A stretch of 64,000 nucleotides of DNA from Candidatus Gallispira edinburgensis (GTDB lineage Bacteria; Bacillota; Clostridia; Lachnospirales; CAG-274), in NCBI GenBank assembly GCA_904395805.1, contig CAJFNV010000011.1, positions 25,991 through 89,990 on the forward strand. The letters run 5' to 3'. Below, one piece after another: positions 32,427 through 42,534 of the stretch (positions within the stretch are counted from its first letter, which is position 1; every line of letters starts with the position of its first letter). Position numbers and translations under genes: made by a program. A model generated the notes under the pieces. It did no database searches. It saw nothing but the letters and a program-made list of their open reading frames with translations, and had not been told where the DNA came from.

Positions 32427-34100
32427 TCAATCCATATTATTTTTCAGATTATCAAACATTTCTCTCACTAGAGGTGCATTTTTTGTTAATTTTTTTATAC
32501 TCAAATCTTCTGCTTTATTATTAGCAAGTCGGAGATTATTCTCAGATGCAAGAAGTGCCTCTTTTGTTTTCTGCAGATGAGAAATCGTTTTATCAATTTC
32601 TTCAATAGCAACTTTAAATCTTTTACTTGCAAGACTATAGTTACGTGCAAAACCAGATTTAAAAGCATTCATATTTTCCTCAAAATTAAGAATATCAACC
32701 TGTTGATTTTTTACCAGTTCTAATTCATTTCTATACTTCAGGGAATTCAAAGCAGCATTGCGCAAAAGGGTAATAATAGGAATAAAAAACTGAGGACGAA
32801 TTACATACATCTTATCGTATTTATAAGAAACATCTACAATACCATTATTATAGAATTCATTATCAATCTCAAGTAAAGATACTAAGACTGCATATTCACA
32901 CCCTTTTTCGCGTCTATCTTTATCTAGTTCCTTAAAAAAATCCTCATTTTTATGCTTACTAGCAGTACTATCCATTTCATTTTTCATTTCAAACATTATA
33001 GAAATAAATTCTATTCCATCGACACTTTCTCTAAAAATAAAATCTCCTTTACTTCCTGTTCTTATGTCATTATCTTTTTCAAAATATGCATTTGGAAATG
33101 CAGTCATTCGCAATGAATTAAATTGATTTAAACAATGCTGTTCAAGACTTTCACCTATCATTTTTGTAGATTGTCTAGCCTTAAAATCTTTATAATATTC
33201 GATTTCCTCATCTTTCTGTTTAAGTTTTTCCTCATACTTCTCTTTCAAAGATTTCTCTTTTAATTCATTTTCTGTTTTTTTATTTAACAACTGGTTTTTT
33301 AATTCAGTAATCTCGTTTGATTTTTTAGAAATCTCTTTATCTTTAACTTGAACAGCTTCTGATACTGCAAGTTTCTTTTCTGTTTCATAATTTTTTAGCT
33401 TAGATTGCAATTCTTCAATTAAACGAACTTTCTCTGTAAGTTCATCATTTTTCTTTTGAAGTGCTTCTTCACGTTCTTTTTCTTTTTTATTTATTGCTTC
33501 ACTTATTGCAAGCTTTTTCTCTGTTTCATTTCCTGAAATCTGAGCTTTCAATTCATCAATAATTCTATCCTTTTCTCTATCAGATTCAGAAAATTTTTCT
33601 TTTAAATCCATAATCTCTGTTTCTTTTTTTGATATATCATTTTCTTTTTCCTTAACAGCTTCTGTTATTGCCAGTTTTCTTTCGGTCTCATTATTTGTAA
33701 GTTGAGTTTTGAGTTTCTCAATTATGCGCTCCTTTTCTGCAAGTTCGCCATTCTTTTTATCTAAAGCAAGTTCACGTTCTTTTTCTTTTTCATTTATTGC
33801 TTCACTTATTGCAAGCTTTTTCTCTATTTCATATTCTGAAATTTGTGATTTCAACTGCTCAATAATTTTCTCTCTTTCTAATATTTCTGATTCCTTTGAT
33901 AAAAGTTCTTTATCAAACTCTTTTTTTTGTTCCATGCGTGCAAGTTTCAAATCACTTTCTTTCATTTCCATCAAAGCTATTTCACGTTGTTTAATTTCTT
34001 TTTCAAACTCTTTATCCCTGATTTGTTTAAGAATTTGTGCATAACCAAATTCATCAACAACAAAAACCTTTCCGCAATTTGGGCATTTGATTTCATGCAT
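32427..34100 (-). CDS. DUF2130 protein with N-terminal zinc-finger-like motif and long coiled coil
   Basis: A 557-residue protein. The N-terminus reads HEIKCPNCGKVFVVDEFGYAQ, the usual DUF2130 opening with a CxxC pair. Residues about 30-300 form a continuous coiled coil made of two near-identical units of about 100 residues, each with EKKLAISEAIN and a DELxEK-type helix. The DUF2130 core follows at about 310-470, including GSKGDFIFRE and ISIMFEMKNEMD, which look like a nuclease-type Asp and Glu-x-Lys set. A second helical part ends the chain. Function unproven; a nuclease-like fold is plausible. The ATG at 34100 has GAGAGGATG upstream. It stands alone. Confidence 0.82.
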   Translation of the reverse strand: MHEIKCPNCGKVFVVDEFGYAQILKQIRDKEFEKEIKQREIALMEMKESDLKLARMEQKKEFDKELLSKESEILEREKIIEQLKSQISEYEIEKKLAISEAINEKEKERELALDKKNGELAEKERIIEKLKTQLTNNETERKLAITEAVKEKENDISKKETEIMDLKEKFSESDREKDRIIDELKAQISGNETEKKLAISEAINKKEKEREEALQKKNDELTEKVRLIEELQSKLKNYETEKKLAVSEAVQVKDKEISKKSNEITELKNQLLNKKTENELKEKSLKEKYEEKLKQKDEEIEYYKDFKARQSTKMIGESLEQHCLNQFNSLRMTAFPNAYFEKDNDIRTGSKGDFIFRESVDGIEFISIMFEMKNEMDSTASKHKNEDFFKELDKDRREKGCEYAVLVSLLEIDNEFYNNGIVDVSYKYDKMYVIRPQFFIPIITLLRNAALNSLKYRNELELVKNQQVDILNFEENMNAFKSGFARNYSLASKRFKVAIEEIDKTISHLQKTKEALLASENNLRLANNKAEDLSIKKLTKNAPLVREMFDNLKNNMD

Positions 34101-34373
34101 AGACAATTCATCCTCTCAAAAACTTATGCAAATAATAATATGTATTATACTTATTTAAATTAAGCGCTTTAAAATTATACTTATTGAATCTATTTATATT
34201 CTTTAAGTTATGTATACTACAAATCAGCAAATGTAGATTTAGTGTTTTAAATGATAATTATTAAATTTTAATAAATCATTAAAATATTCACTCGTTAAGC
34301 AAATATTTAATAACTAACATGGCAGACGATCCCAAGACCACCTGCCATATAAAACTAACAATGTATCCTAATT
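34101..34373. other. Gene-free spacer between the DUF2130 gene and guaA
   Basis: AT-rich. It holds a perfect TATAAT on the minus strand (about 34145-34150) with a weak TTAAAG 17 bp upstream, likely the DUF2130 promoter. A hairpin at 34319-34348 (ATGGCAG with CTGCCAT) is the probable end of the guaA transcript, although no T run follows. Confidence 0.45.
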
Positions 34374-35903
34374 TTACTCCCACTCTATAGTTGAAGGTGG
34401 CTTAGAAGTTATATCATACACTATTCTATTTATAGACTTAACCTCATTAACAATTCTGCTGCTTATCTTATCAAGCACATCATAAGGTATCCTTGCAAAA
34501 TCCGCAGTCATAAAGTCGGAAGTTGTAACACCTCTCAGTGCAAGAGTATAGTCATAAGTTCTGAAATCACCCATTACACCTACGCTTTTCATTGATGTAA
34601 GTACTGCAAAGTACTGATTTATATCTCTGTCAAGACCTGCATTAGTAATTTCCTCTCTGAAAATAGCGTCAGCGTCCTGTAAAATTTCAACCTTTTCCTT
34701 TGTAATATCACCTATAATTCTTATAGCAAGTCCCGGACCCGGGAATGGCTGTCTCCATACAAGATAATCAGCAAGTCCAAGTTCAATACCAAGCTGTCTT
34801 ACTTCATCTTTAAAGAGAAGTCTTAAAGGCTCAATAATATCTTTAAAGTCAACATAGTCAGGCAGACCTCCCACATTATGGTGGCTCTTTATAACAGCAG
34901 CATCGCCTGCACCTGATTCAATAACATCGGGATAAATCGTACCCTGTGCAAGGAAGTCGACTTTTCCTATTTTCTTAGCCTCATCCTCGAAAACTCTTAT
35001 AAATTCCTCGCCTATTATCTTTCTCTTTGTTTCAGGGTCAGTAACTCCAGCAAGCTTGCCTAAAAATCTTTCTCCGGCATTTACTCTTACAAAGTTTACA
35101 TCCCAGTCAGCAAAAGCTGCTTCAACCTCGTCTCCCTCGTTCTTTCTCATAAGACCGTGGTCAACAAATATACAGGTAAGCTGATTACCTACAGCTTTTG
35201 ATAAAAGTGCTGCAAGAACGGAGCTGTCAACACCGCCTGAAAGTGCAAGTAAAACCTTACCATTTCCGACCTTTTCTCTTACCTGGTTAATTGCAGTCTG
35301 GGCATAATTGCTCATGCTCCAGTCACCCTTGCAGCCACATGCCTCATAAAGGAAGTTTCTTAACATTTCACTTCCGTTTTCTGTATGCATTACCTCCGGG
35401 TGATACTGAATACCGTAAAGCCCTCTTTCCTTATTTTCCATGGCAGCAACGGGACAGTCAGCAGTGTGGGCTGTTGACTTAAAGCCTTCGGGAAGTTCAC
35501 TTATATAATCAGTGTGGCTCATCCATGTATTGCCCTCGGCAGGAAGTCCCTTAAATAAAACACTGTCTGTGTCAAATACAGTTGCAGTCTTGCCGTATTC
35601 ACTTACAGTTGCTGAAGATACTTTACCTCCTGTCAGATGTGCCATTAACTGGCAGCCGTAGCATATACCAAGTACAGGTACGCCAAGTTCAAATATTTCT
35701 TTACTTATAGTTGGTGAATCCTCAAGATAAACGCTATTAGGTCCTCCCGTAAAAATAATACCCTTTGGGTTCATAGCCTTTATTTCTTCAATAGAAGTCT
35801 TGTAAGACTTGACCTCACAGTAAACATTGCATTCACGGACTCTTCTTGCAATAAGCTGATTATACTGCCCTCCGAAGTCCAGCACAATAATTAATTCATG
35901 CAT
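34374..35903 (-). CDS. guaA: GMP synthase (glutamine-hydrolysing)
   Basis: A 509-residue enzyme of purine synthesis that aminates XMP to GMP. The glutaminase domain has Cys in LGICYGCQL (about residue 81) and His-Glu in QYHPEV (about 168-172). The ATP pyrophosphatase loop is [11 protein letters not shown] (about 219-229). The C-terminal dimerisation domain ends [10 protein letters not shown] as in all GuaA. The ATG follows GGAGG. It is the last gene of the long minus-strand run, 18 nt after the membrane protein upstream. No purine riboswitch could be seen in front. Confidence 0.97.
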   Translation of the reverse strand: MHELIIVLDFGGQYNQLIARRVRECNVYCEVKSYKTSIEEIKAMNPKGIIFTGGPNSVYLEDSPTISKEIFELGVPVLGICYGCQLMAHLTGGKVSSATVSEYGKTATVFDTDSVLFKGLPAEGNTWMSHTDYISELPEGFKSTAHTADCPVAAMENKERGLYGIQYHPEVMHTENGSEMLRNFLYEACGCKGDWSMSNYAQTAINQVREKVGNGKVLLALSGGVDSSVLAALLSKAVGNQLTCIFVDHGLMRKNEGDEVEAAFADWDVNFVRVNAGERFLGKLAGVTDPETKRKIIGEEFIRVFEDEAKKIGKVDFLAQGTIYPDVIESGAGDAAVIKSHHNVGGLPDYVDFKDIIEPLRLLFKDEVRQLGIELGLADYLVWRQPFPGPGLAIRIIGDITKEKVEILQDADAIFREEITNAGLDRDINQYFAVLTSMKSVGVMGDFRTYDYTLALRGVTTSDFMTADFARIPYDVLDKISSRIVNEVKSINRIVYDITSKPPSTIEWE

Positions 35904-35921
35904 TGATTTTATCCTCCATAA

Positions 35922-36488
35922 TTATTTTTTCAAAAACATTCTTCTTGGGGTAAGGTCGACTCTCATAGCCATGAGAATATCTTCTCTCGGTTCAATAATA
36001 AATCTTTTCCTCTTCCCTTTGTATGTTGCCACAAAGACATAAGTATTTCCAAGCACCTCACCGCTGCTGAAATTTTCAACAGGTATGTTTTCATACATTG
36101 CAAGATGCTCTTTATCATCAATATGTGCCATTATTTCAAACTCTGAAACATTTCCTTCAAAGACCTTTTTTCTCTTTGTACGGTTCATTATAACATCAAT
36201 GTCAAGTATACCGTCTGTATAGGCGTACTCAAATTCTTTGTTAAGCAGCTTGATTTTCTTAACGGCAACAAAAATATCGATTCCAACAATTATAACACTT
36301 AACAGTGTAAAGGCATAACCCATGCTGTCATTGCCCTGATCGTAGAAAACACTTGCCCTTGCCATACAGACTTCCCAGAAAAACAGAGCTATTGCAATAG
36401 CAATACCTATTATATAAATTCTTTTGCTCCTGTCCTTCTGGTCAAATTCCTTTTTGACCAATTGCTCCTTAAATACATCATTTCTCAT
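35922..36488 (-). CDS. Two-TM membrane protein, DUF6106-like
   Basis: A 188-residue protein. A basic start (EFDQKDRSKR) is followed by two hydrophobic segments at about 24-41 and 58-76. The C-terminal domain (about 85-188) is a cytosolic beta-rich fold with KKVFEGNVSEFEIMAHI and ends in IEPREDILMAMR. I think it is the DUF6106 family of Clostridia, but the match is from memory. It sits between gerW and guaA with 3 and 18 nt gaps and is certainly co-transcribed. Confidence 0.7.
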   Translation of the reverse strand: MRNDVFKEQLVKKEFDQKDRSKRIYIIGIAIAIALFFWEVCMARASVFYDQGNDSMGYAFTLLSVIIVGIDIFVAVKKIKLLNKEFEYAYTDGILDIDVIMNRTKRKKVFEGNVSEFEIMAHIDDKEHLAMYENIPVENFSSGEVLGNTYVFVATYKGKRKRFIIEPREDILMAMRVDLTPRRMFLKK

Positions 36489-36491
36489 AGG

Positions 36492-36854
36492 CTATTCCTC
36501 TTCTTCCGTATTATCATTAAAGAAGCTGAATTTGTTTACAATTCCCGGTACCATATCAATAAGCTTATTTACACTGTTGTTATCCTTAACATTAATAAGC
36601 TGAACACTGCCGTTTGCAATTACCATAACGGCACTTGGCGTAATTTTGGCACCCATACCTCCTGCTCCCGAGGACTTGCCGTTTTTCTCCTGCCTTGAAT
36701 CAGAGGAGCCTGTCCCCATGCCAAAGGAAACATCAACAAGAGGAATAATTGTAACACCATTCATTTCTATAGGCTCACCTACAACAGTCTTACTGGAAAC
36801 AAAGTTATCCAGTTTACTAAACATAGTTTCCAGATTTTCATTAAAACTACCCAT
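36492..36854 (-). CDS. GerW/YtfJ sporulation protein
   Basis: A 120-residue protein. The family blocks are VVGEPIEMNGVTIIPLVDVSFGMG and the Gly-rich GAGGMGAKITPSAVMVI, followed by an amphipathic tail INKLIDMVPG-like. GerW (YtfJ) is made in the forespore of Bacillus and is needed for germination with some nutrients. I take the ATG at 36854 with GGAAGG nine bases before; a GTG three codons upstream also fits. It overlaps the DUF2953 gene by eight bases. Its presence suggests an endospore-former. Confidence 0.9.
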   Translation of the reverse strand: MGSFNENLETMFSKLDNFVSSKTVVGEPIEMNGVTIIPLVDVSFGMGTGSSDSRQEKNGKSSGAGGMGAKITPSAVMVIANGSVQLINVKDNNSVNKLIDMVPGIVNKFSFFNDNTEEEE

Positions 36855-37650
36855 CAAACTCACCCTTCCAATAATCCTTTACAAGCGGCCATACAGGCTT
36901 AGTAAAAATATACTTAGCTATAGGAAACAAAATAAGCCACAAGTTAGTTCTTCCCCTTATATTAAAATCTCCCGTAAGCTCCCTTTCTTCAAAGTTACCT
37001 TCAATATTAATATCAAGAGGAACAAAAGCTTTAACAACAGCAACAGCACCAATAGCCTTTCCCGTGTCCGAAGGATCACCTAATCCTATAATACCGTTGA
37101 TCTCACACTTTTTAAAGCCGATATTTTTAAAAAGTCTTATAATCAACTTTATTGTAGCATTCAGAATACTTCTGATACTGTACTTATCGTTAAAACTTCT
37201 TGCAAAGTTTATTTTGTCTGCTATGCCTGCAATAAAATTTTTAATTCCCGCGAAAAAATTCTTGATTTTTTTCACTATACTATTAATATTACCATTTTTT
37301 TCAATATTTGCAACAGTTTTATGAATATTTTCATCATTATTGCAGATATTTTTTTCTTCTAAATCAATATTTATGCTATCTCCTTCGGAATCATAGTTTA
37401 TATTACATATTCCAAAGGGCACATAAACACTGTATTTTAAATGATCACCATCTATTTCATAACTGCCTTTAACTATGCCGAAAAGCCACCTGAAACTCCC
37501 TTTCGACTTTATATCTTCATTTTTGCTTCCCTGAGCCTCAAAACGGCAAAAGTTAAATAGCAGTACAGCAAGAATAAACACAACTATACCCAGTATTACA
37601 CCAATCAATATTAATATTACTTTTAATATTGTCAACAAAACACCAAGCAT
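36847..37650 (-). CDS. DUF2953 membrane-associated protein
   Basis: A 267-residue protein with one N-terminal membrane segment (Leu/Ile-rich, about residues 3-28) and a mainly beta C-terminal half. The pattern GLGDPSDTGKAIGAVAVVKAF and NIRGRTNLWLILFPIAKYI is typical of DUF2953 (YtfI-like), the usual neighbour of GerW. The start at 37650 follows AGGTAGGTGAGG. Function unknown, probably sporulation related by context. Confidence 0.85.
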   Translation of the reverse strand: MLGVLLTILKVILILIGVILGIVVFILAVLLFNFCRFEAQGSKNEDIKSKGSFRWLFGIVKGSYEIDGDHLKYSVYVPFGICNINYDSEGDSINIDLEEKNICNNDENIHKTVANIEKNGNINSIVKKIKNFFAGIKNFIAGIADKINFARSFNDKYSIRSILNATIKLIIRLFKNIGFKKCEINGIIGLGDPSDTGKAIGAVAVVKAFVPLDINIEGNFEERELTGDFNIRGRTNLWLILFPIAKYIFTKPVWPLVKDYWKGEFDG

Positions 37651-37658
37651 AGCCTCAC

Positions 37659-37967
37659 CTACCTGCATCTTACATTATAATATTCTTTAAAATCCTTAAG
37701 GTTTTTATTATCCTTAAGCCATTGTGATATAAGCTTTGCCGCCGTAGTTTCAGCAGCACTTTTTCCTTTTACAACAGCTATGATACCGTAATTCTTGTAA
37801 TTGTTTATACTTTTAAGGGCATCACTTAAACTAAGTATTTCCATAAGCCCTTTGCCCTTATCGCTTACACATACTGCGTAATATCCCCAGGCACCAAAGC
37901 CTTTATTTACAAGAGTTTTTATATCTTTAATATTTTCATCCAGTATAATATTGTCGTAATACCTCAA
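37659..37967 (-). CDS. Uncharacterised small protein, TTG start
   Basis: A 102-residue cytosolic protein that I do not recognise. It reads RYYDNIILDENIKDIKTLV and GAWGYYAVCVSDKGKGLMEIL, then a helical end NKNLKDFKEYYNVRCR. There is no motif, signal or membrane segment. GGAG eight bases upstream selects the TTG at 37967; a GTG three codons earlier sits inside that ribosome site. The stop of GH43 overlaps the ribosome site, so it is coupled to the glycosidase gene. Confidence 0.65.
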   Translation of the reverse strand: MRYYDNIILDENIKDIKTLVNKGFGAWGYYAVCVSDKGKGLMEILSLSDALKSINNYKNYGIIAVVKGKSAAETTAAKLISQWLKDNKNLKDFKEYYNVRCR

Positions 37968-37972
37968 TATGA

Positions 37973-39508
37973 TCACTCCACACTGACATATTCAAACACA
38001 GCATAGCCGTCAGTATTTCTGCCTTCGTTATTTACGGCAAAAATTCCTATCTTGCCTCCGACCCAGCTTTTTCTTGAAACTTTATATTGGAGAGTTTCAC
38101 CTATCTTTTCAAAATTAATACTATCTTCGCTTATATAGCAGTCAATATTACAGAGATAAGATACCTTAAGCTTTAAATATACTGTTCCAGCCTTTATATC
38201 CTTTTCAGCCTTTACAATTTCTTCTGTATCTTCATCCTTTTCAAGGTCAAAACTTACTTGTTTCACTTTTCCGTTTTCAATTCTTACTCCGTAGTAGCTG
38301 CCTCCTGTAATTACAAGTCCGCAGCTTTCATTTTCATTGAGAGCCATATTGACCTTTGCTGTCACTTCAAAGTTAGGGCGTGTCATTAATTCACAGAGCA
38401 CATTTGCCGCATCGGAAATATTTTTCCCCTCATATGGCAGAGCAAAAAGCTTTATGCCATTACCTGTCATTTCATAGAAACTGTCTTTTGGATATGCCTG
38501 CCACTGCCACTGTAAGCTAAGTTTGTCTCCCTTGAAATCATCAGAGTCAACAGGAGGAAGTATTTCGCTTTCACAGCCCCCCGGCTTTTTATATTCCATT
38601 ACAGGCTCGCCGATATGGTCATTGTTGGTATCAACACCCATTTCTATCCAGTCATCATCTGTCCACTTTGCAGGCTGCAAATGAGTAATTCTTCCATAAC
38701 CTTCTAAATCCTGAAAATGAACAAACCAGCTTTCACCGTTGTCCATATCTACAAGTCCCCCCTGATGAGGTCCGTTTACAGGGCTGTTACCCTGCCATAG
38801 AACAACTTTGTGTTCATAAGGACCGTATATGTTTTTACTTCTTGCAACCATCTGCCAGCCATGCTGGACACCTCCTGCAGGAGCAAAAATATAGTAATAG
38901 CCGTTTCTCTTATACATCTTAGGTCCTTCTATAGTAGGATGATTTATTCTTCCGTCAAATACAAGAACACCATCGTCAAGAAGCTTGGTACCGTCAGCAG
39001 TCATTTTATGAAGGAAAAGCTTGCTCTTATAACCTATTCTGCTCTTTGCAACACCTCTTATTAAATAAGCATTGCCGTCATCATCCCAGAATGGGCAAGT
39101 ATCTATCCAGCCTTTTGACTTTGCAACACAAATTGTGTCATTCCACTTTCCGAAAGGATCTTCCGTATTAGCCATAAATACTCCCTCATCGGGATCACCG
39201 AAATATACCCAGAATTTATTGTCATGGTATCTTATGCTTGGTGCCCAAACGCCTTTACCGTGCTGTGGAGTTGAATAAATATCAAGAGGCATTTTTTCGA
39301 CTGCATAGCTTATTAATTTCCAGTTTACCATATCTGTTGAATGTAAAACAGGCACTCCCGGAAAATATGTAAAAGAGCTTGCAACCATAAAAAAGTCGTT
39401 GCCTACTCTTATAACATCGGGGTCAGAATAATCCGAAAATAAAATGGGATTTTTATATTTTCCGTTTCCCAAATCAGCGATCCATTTTCCTTTTACATTT
39501 TCATACAT
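37973..39508 (-). CDS. Glycoside hydrolase family 43 (beta-xylosidase/arabinofuranosidase-like)
   Basis: A 511-residue intracellular enzyme. The five-blade propeller (about 20-320) carries the three acidic residues of GH43: Asp in SDPDVIRVG, Asp in WIDTCPFWDDDG and Glu in TIEGPKMYKR. A beta-sandwich C-terminal domain (about 325-511) is of the DUF1349/GH43_C2 type. The length and VWAPSIRYHD fit the xylosidase-type subfamilies. It has no signal peptide, so it would act on imported xylo-oligosaccharides. No transporter or regulator adjoins it; it is inserted between gpsA (10 nt upstream) and small sporulation-linked genes. Confidence 0.92.
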   Translation of the reverse strand: MYENVKGKWIADLGNGKYKNPILFSDYSDPDVIRVGNDFFMVASSFTYFPGVPVLHSTDMVNWKLISYAVEKMPLDIYSTPQHGKGVWAPSIRYHDNKFWVYFGDPDEGVFMANTEDPFGKWNDTICVAKSKGWIDTCPFWDDDGNAYLIRGVAKSRIGYKSKLFLHKMTADGTKLLDDGVLVFDGRINHPTIEGPKMYKRNGYYYIFAPAGGVQHGWQMVARSKNIYGPYEHKVVLWQGNSPVNGPHQGGLVDMDNGESWFVHFQDLEGYGRITHLQPAKWTDDDWIEMGVDTNNDHIGEPVMEYKKPGGCESEILPPVDSDDFKGDKLSLQWQWQAYPKDSFYEMTGNGIKLFALPYEGKNISDAANVLCELMTRPNFEVTAKVNMALNENESCGLVITGGSYYGVRIENGKVKQVSFDLEKDEDTEEIVKAEKDIKAGTVYLKLKVSYLCNIDCYISEDSINFEKIGETLQYKVSRKSWVGGKIGIFAVNNEGRNTDGYAVFEYVSVE

Positions 39509-39518
39509 AGCTTTTACC

Positions 39519-40517
39519 TCATATAAGTTCTATTTCTTCGCTTTTATCTCTTGTCATAAGGTCATATACAGCTTGCTTGACATCCTTGCCTTCATAAAGT
39601 ACGCTGTTTATTTCATGAGTTATAGGCATATCTATGTTAAGCTTCTTTGAAAGCTCATATGCTGCCTTGGCATTTATTACTCCTTCAACAACCATATGCA
39701 CTTCATTAAGAGCCTCTTCAAGGCTTTTTCCCTGTCCCAGAAGTATGCCCGCTCTTCTGTTCCTGCTGTGCATGCTTGTACATGTTACGATCAGGTCACC
39801 TACACCTGCAAGTCCTGAAAAAGTTTCTCTCTTTGCACCCATAGCAATACCAAGCCTTGATATTTCGTGGAGACCTCTTGTCATTAAAGCAGCCTTTGTA
39901 TTATCCCCAAATCCACAGCCATCGGAAATACCTGCCGCAAGGGCAATGAGATTTTTAAGGGCCCCTCCAAGCTCTACTCCTACAATATCGGAATTTGTAT
40001 ATACTCTGAACATAGGTGTCATAAATGTATTCTGTATTTCAGATGCGACCTCAGGATCTTCAGATGAAGCAACTATTGCAGTCGCCATATTTCTGCCCAC
40101 CTCTTCGGCATGGGAAGGACCTGATAAAACACCTACTCTGCACTGTGGTATCTCTTCTTTTATAACCTGAGAAAGTCTTAAAAGAGAGCCTTCCTCAAGC
40201 CCCTTTGCCACATTTACAACAATTTGATTTTCCTTAATAAGAGGGGCAAATCTCTTTGCCATACTTCTTACAAATTTTGAGGGGGAAGAAAACACGATCA
40301 TATCTGCCCATGTTATGTCCTCATCCTTACATGTAACGATTATATCACTGTCAAGCTTTATACCAGGTAAAAACTCCTTGTTTTCTCTCTCAGCAAGGAT
40401 AGCCGCTGCTTCTTCCTCTTTAAATGACCATAATATAACATTGTTCCCTGCTCTTTTAAGCTGAACAGCAAGAGCAGTTCCCCAGCTTCCTGAGCCAATT
40501 ACTGCAACTGTTTTCAT
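39519..40517 (-). CDS. gpsA: NAD(P)+-dependent glycerol-3-phosphate dehydrogenase
   Basis: A 332-residue enzyme that reduces dihydroxyacetone phosphate to sn-glycerol-3-phosphate for phospholipids. The dinucleotide loop is VIGSGSWGTALA (residues 5-16). The catalytic Lys is in GALKNLIALAAG (about 190) and GLAGVGDLIVTC is the family signature. The ATG follows AGAGGTG. plsY, which consumes the product, is 12 nt upstream in the same run. Confidence 0.97.
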   Translation of the reverse strand: MKTVAVIGSGSWGTALAVQLKRAGNNVILWSFKEEEAAAILAERENKEFLPGIKLDSDIIVTCKDEDITWADMIVFSSPSKFVRSMAKRFAPLIKENQIVVNVAKGLEEGSLLRLSQVIKEEIPQCRVGVLSGPSHAEEVGRNMATAIVASSEDPEVASEIQNTFMTPMFRVYTNSDIVGVELGGALKNLIALAAGISDGCGFGDNTKAALMTRGLHEISRLGIAMGAKRETFSGLAGVGDLIVTCTSMHSRNRRAGILLGQGKSLEEALNEVHMVVEGVINAKAAYELSKKLNIDMPITHEINSVLYEGKDVKQAVYDLMTRDKSEEIELI

Positions 40518-40529
40518 ATCAACACCTCT

Positions 40530-41162
40530 TTATTTCTTTTTAGAGCCGAATTTGTTTTCAGTTCCGTTTAATAATCTTTCAATATTGGATTTGTGCTTAA
40601 TATATGCAAGTATGCAAAGCACAAACATAAGCAATATTTCTTCAATGCCAAAGCCGTATATATTTCTTGTTATTATCATTAATATAGGGTAAACCAAAGC
40701 CATAGTCAATGAAGAAAGAGAAATATATCTTTTTGCCAGAAATACAACAAAGCCTATTGCATATGTAATAAGAGCTATCTGCCAGTCAACGCAGAGCATA
40801 AGCCCAAGCGTACAGGCAATGCCCTTTCCTCCTCTGAAACCAAGATAAAAAGGAAAATTGTGACCAAGCACAGCACCTATACCTGCATATAGTCCCGGCA
40901 AAAGACTTGTACCCTCTACAAAGCTTCCATCACCGTCAAATATAAGAGAACATATAATATAAGCTGCAATTATCTTAAAAAGGTCAATAAGGAACACAAC
41001 TATGCCTACTTTTTTGCCAAGTACTCTTGTAGTGTTTGTAAATCCCGCATTTCCGCTTCCGTATTCCCTTATATCGATTTTGCCTATAAGCCTTCCAAGA
41101 ATATAGGCTGACTGTAAACACCCGAAACAATACCCGATTATTAAACAAGCTATTCTGAACAT
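40530..41162 (-). CDS. plsY: Acyl-phosphate glycerol-3-phosphate acyltransferase
   Basis: A 210-residue membrane enzyme making lysophosphatidic acid from acyl-phosphate and glycerol-3-phosphate. The three conserved cytosolic loops are visible: IREYGSGNAGFTNTTRVLG, GHNFPFYLGFRGGKGIA and the later YISLSS region. Five or so hydrophobic segments fit the family. It sits in the common der-plsY-gpsA order. Confidence 0.96.
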   Translation of the reverse strand: MFRIACLIIGYCFGCLQSAYILGRLIGKIDIREYGSGNAGFTNTTRVLGKKVGIVVFLIDLFKIIAAYIICSLIFDGDGSFVEGTSLLPGLYAGIGAVLGHNFPFYLGFRGGKGIACTLGLMLCVDWQIALITYAIGFVVFLAKRYISLSSLTMALVYPILMIITRNIYGFGIEEILLMFVLCILAYIKHKSNIERLLNGTENKFGSKKK

Positions 41163-41213
41163 AATTTTCCCTTCCGTAAATATTTTATTTGTTTAAGCAA
41201 AAAACTGCCGATA

Positions 41214-42533
41214 CTATTCCTTTCTGTTTCTTGCAATAAAGTGTATGGGCGTTCCCTTAAATCCAAAAGCCTCTCTGAGCTGATTTTCAATATATCTCTT
41301 ATAAGAGAAGTGCAAAAGCTCAGTATCATTGACAAAGAGCACAAATGTAGGAGGCTTGACGGAAACCTGAGTCATATAATAAATTCTCAAAGGTCTGCCC
41401 TTTTCAGCAGGAGGCTGATTCATAGCCATAGCCTCAATAAGCACATCATTAAGGACACCTGTTGCAATTCTCATTGTGTTGTTTTCATGTACCATATTTA
41501 TAAGGTCAAAAAGTTTAGTAACTCTCTGTCCCGTAGCGGCAGAAATAAATATTGTAGGAGCATATGAAAGATATTTGAACTCTGTTTCAATATCCTTCAC
41601 AAACTTATTCATAGTCTTATTATCCTTTTCTATCTTGTCCCACTTATTTACCGCAATTATAACAGCCTTTCCTGCTTCATGAGCAATACCTGCAACCTTT
41701 GTGTCCTGGTCTGTAATGCCTTCTTCCGCATTTATCATCATTATACAAACATCAGCTCTTTCAACGGCAGCCACAGCTCGTATGATAGAATATTTTTCAA
41801 TATTTTCCTTTATTTTGGACTTTCTTCTCATTCCTGCAGTATCTATAAACACATACTTCTGTCCGTTGTATTCATAGGGTGAGTCAATAGCATCTCTTGT
41901 GGTACCTGCCACATCACTTACTATAACTCTCTCCTCGCCTAAAATTCTGTTGATGAGAGATGACTTGCCAACATTAGGCTTACCTATAATAGCAACCTTA
42001 ATTGTATCTTCGTCATCTTCTCCGTCCTTATCTTCAGGGAAATGCTTTACAACCTCATCAAGAAGATCACCTATACCAAGCATCTGTCCTGCACTTACTC
42101 CAAAAGGCTCTCCCAGTCCAAGCTGATAAAATTCATATATATCCATACCATACTTAGCAAGGTCGTCCATTTTATTTACAGCCAGTACAACAGGCTTCTT
42201 AGATTTCCTGAGTATATTTGCAACCTGCATATCTGCATCGACCATACCTGTTCTCACATCAGCCACAAATATAATTACGTCAGCTGACTCAATAGCAATT
42301 TCAGCCTGTGAATACATATTTTTAAGCATCATATCATCACTTTCAGGCTCAAGTCCTCCGGTGTCGATAAGTGTAAAATGATGGTTAAGCCATTCAGCAT
42401 CGGCATAAATTCTGTCACGGGTCACACCCGGCGTATCTTCCACAATAGATATTCTCTGTCCTGCTATTCTGTTAAACAGTGTGGACTTTCCCACATTAGG
42501 TCTGCCAACTATAGCAACAATCGGTTTAGCCAT
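41214..42533 (-). CDS. der: Ribosome assembly GTPase Der (EngA)
   Basis: A 439-residue protein with two GTPase domains in tandem. G1 motifs are [12 protein letters not shown] (about residues 8-19) and [12 protein letters not shown] (about 184-195), the G3 motifs DTGG and DTAG, and the G4 motifs NKMD and NKWD. A KH-like domain forms the C-terminus. Der is needed for 50S subunit maturation. Its start is one base after the DUF512 stop, behind GGAGG inside the previous gene. Confidence 0.97.
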   Translation of the reverse strand: MAKPIVAIVGRPNVGKSTLFNRIAGQRISIVEDTPGVTRDRIYADAEWLNHHFTLIDTGGLEPESDDMMLKNMYSQAEIAIESADVIIFVADVRTGMVDADMQVANILRKSKKPVVLAVNKMDDLAKYGMDIYEFYQLGLGEPFGVSAGQMLGIGDLLDEVVKHFPEDKDGEDDEDTIKVAIIGKPNVGKSSLINRILGEERVIVSDVAGTTRDAIDSPYEYNGQKYVFIDTAGMRRKSKIKENIEKYSIIRAVAAVERADVCIMMINAEEGITDQDTKVAGIAHEAGKAVIIAVNKWDKIEKDNKTMNKFVKDIETEFKYLSYAPTIFISAATGQRVTKLFDLINMVHENNTMRIATGVLNDVLIEAMAMNQPPAEKGRPLRIYYMTQVSVKPPTFVLFVNDTELLHFSYKRYIENQLREAFGFKGTPIHFIARNRKE

Positions 42534-42534
42534 T

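Noticed and set aside
33700..34050. Plus-strand open frames opposite the DUF2130 coiled coil
   Set aside because: They are Ser/Phe-rich mirror images of Glu/Lys-rich codons with no ribosome site.
34374..36000. Purine riboswitch before guaA
   Set aside because: Only 18 nt separate guaA from the preceding gene and no aptamer fits.
36854..36863. GTG start for gerW
   Set aside because: It lies within the ribosome-site region, and the ATG three codons later has better spacing.
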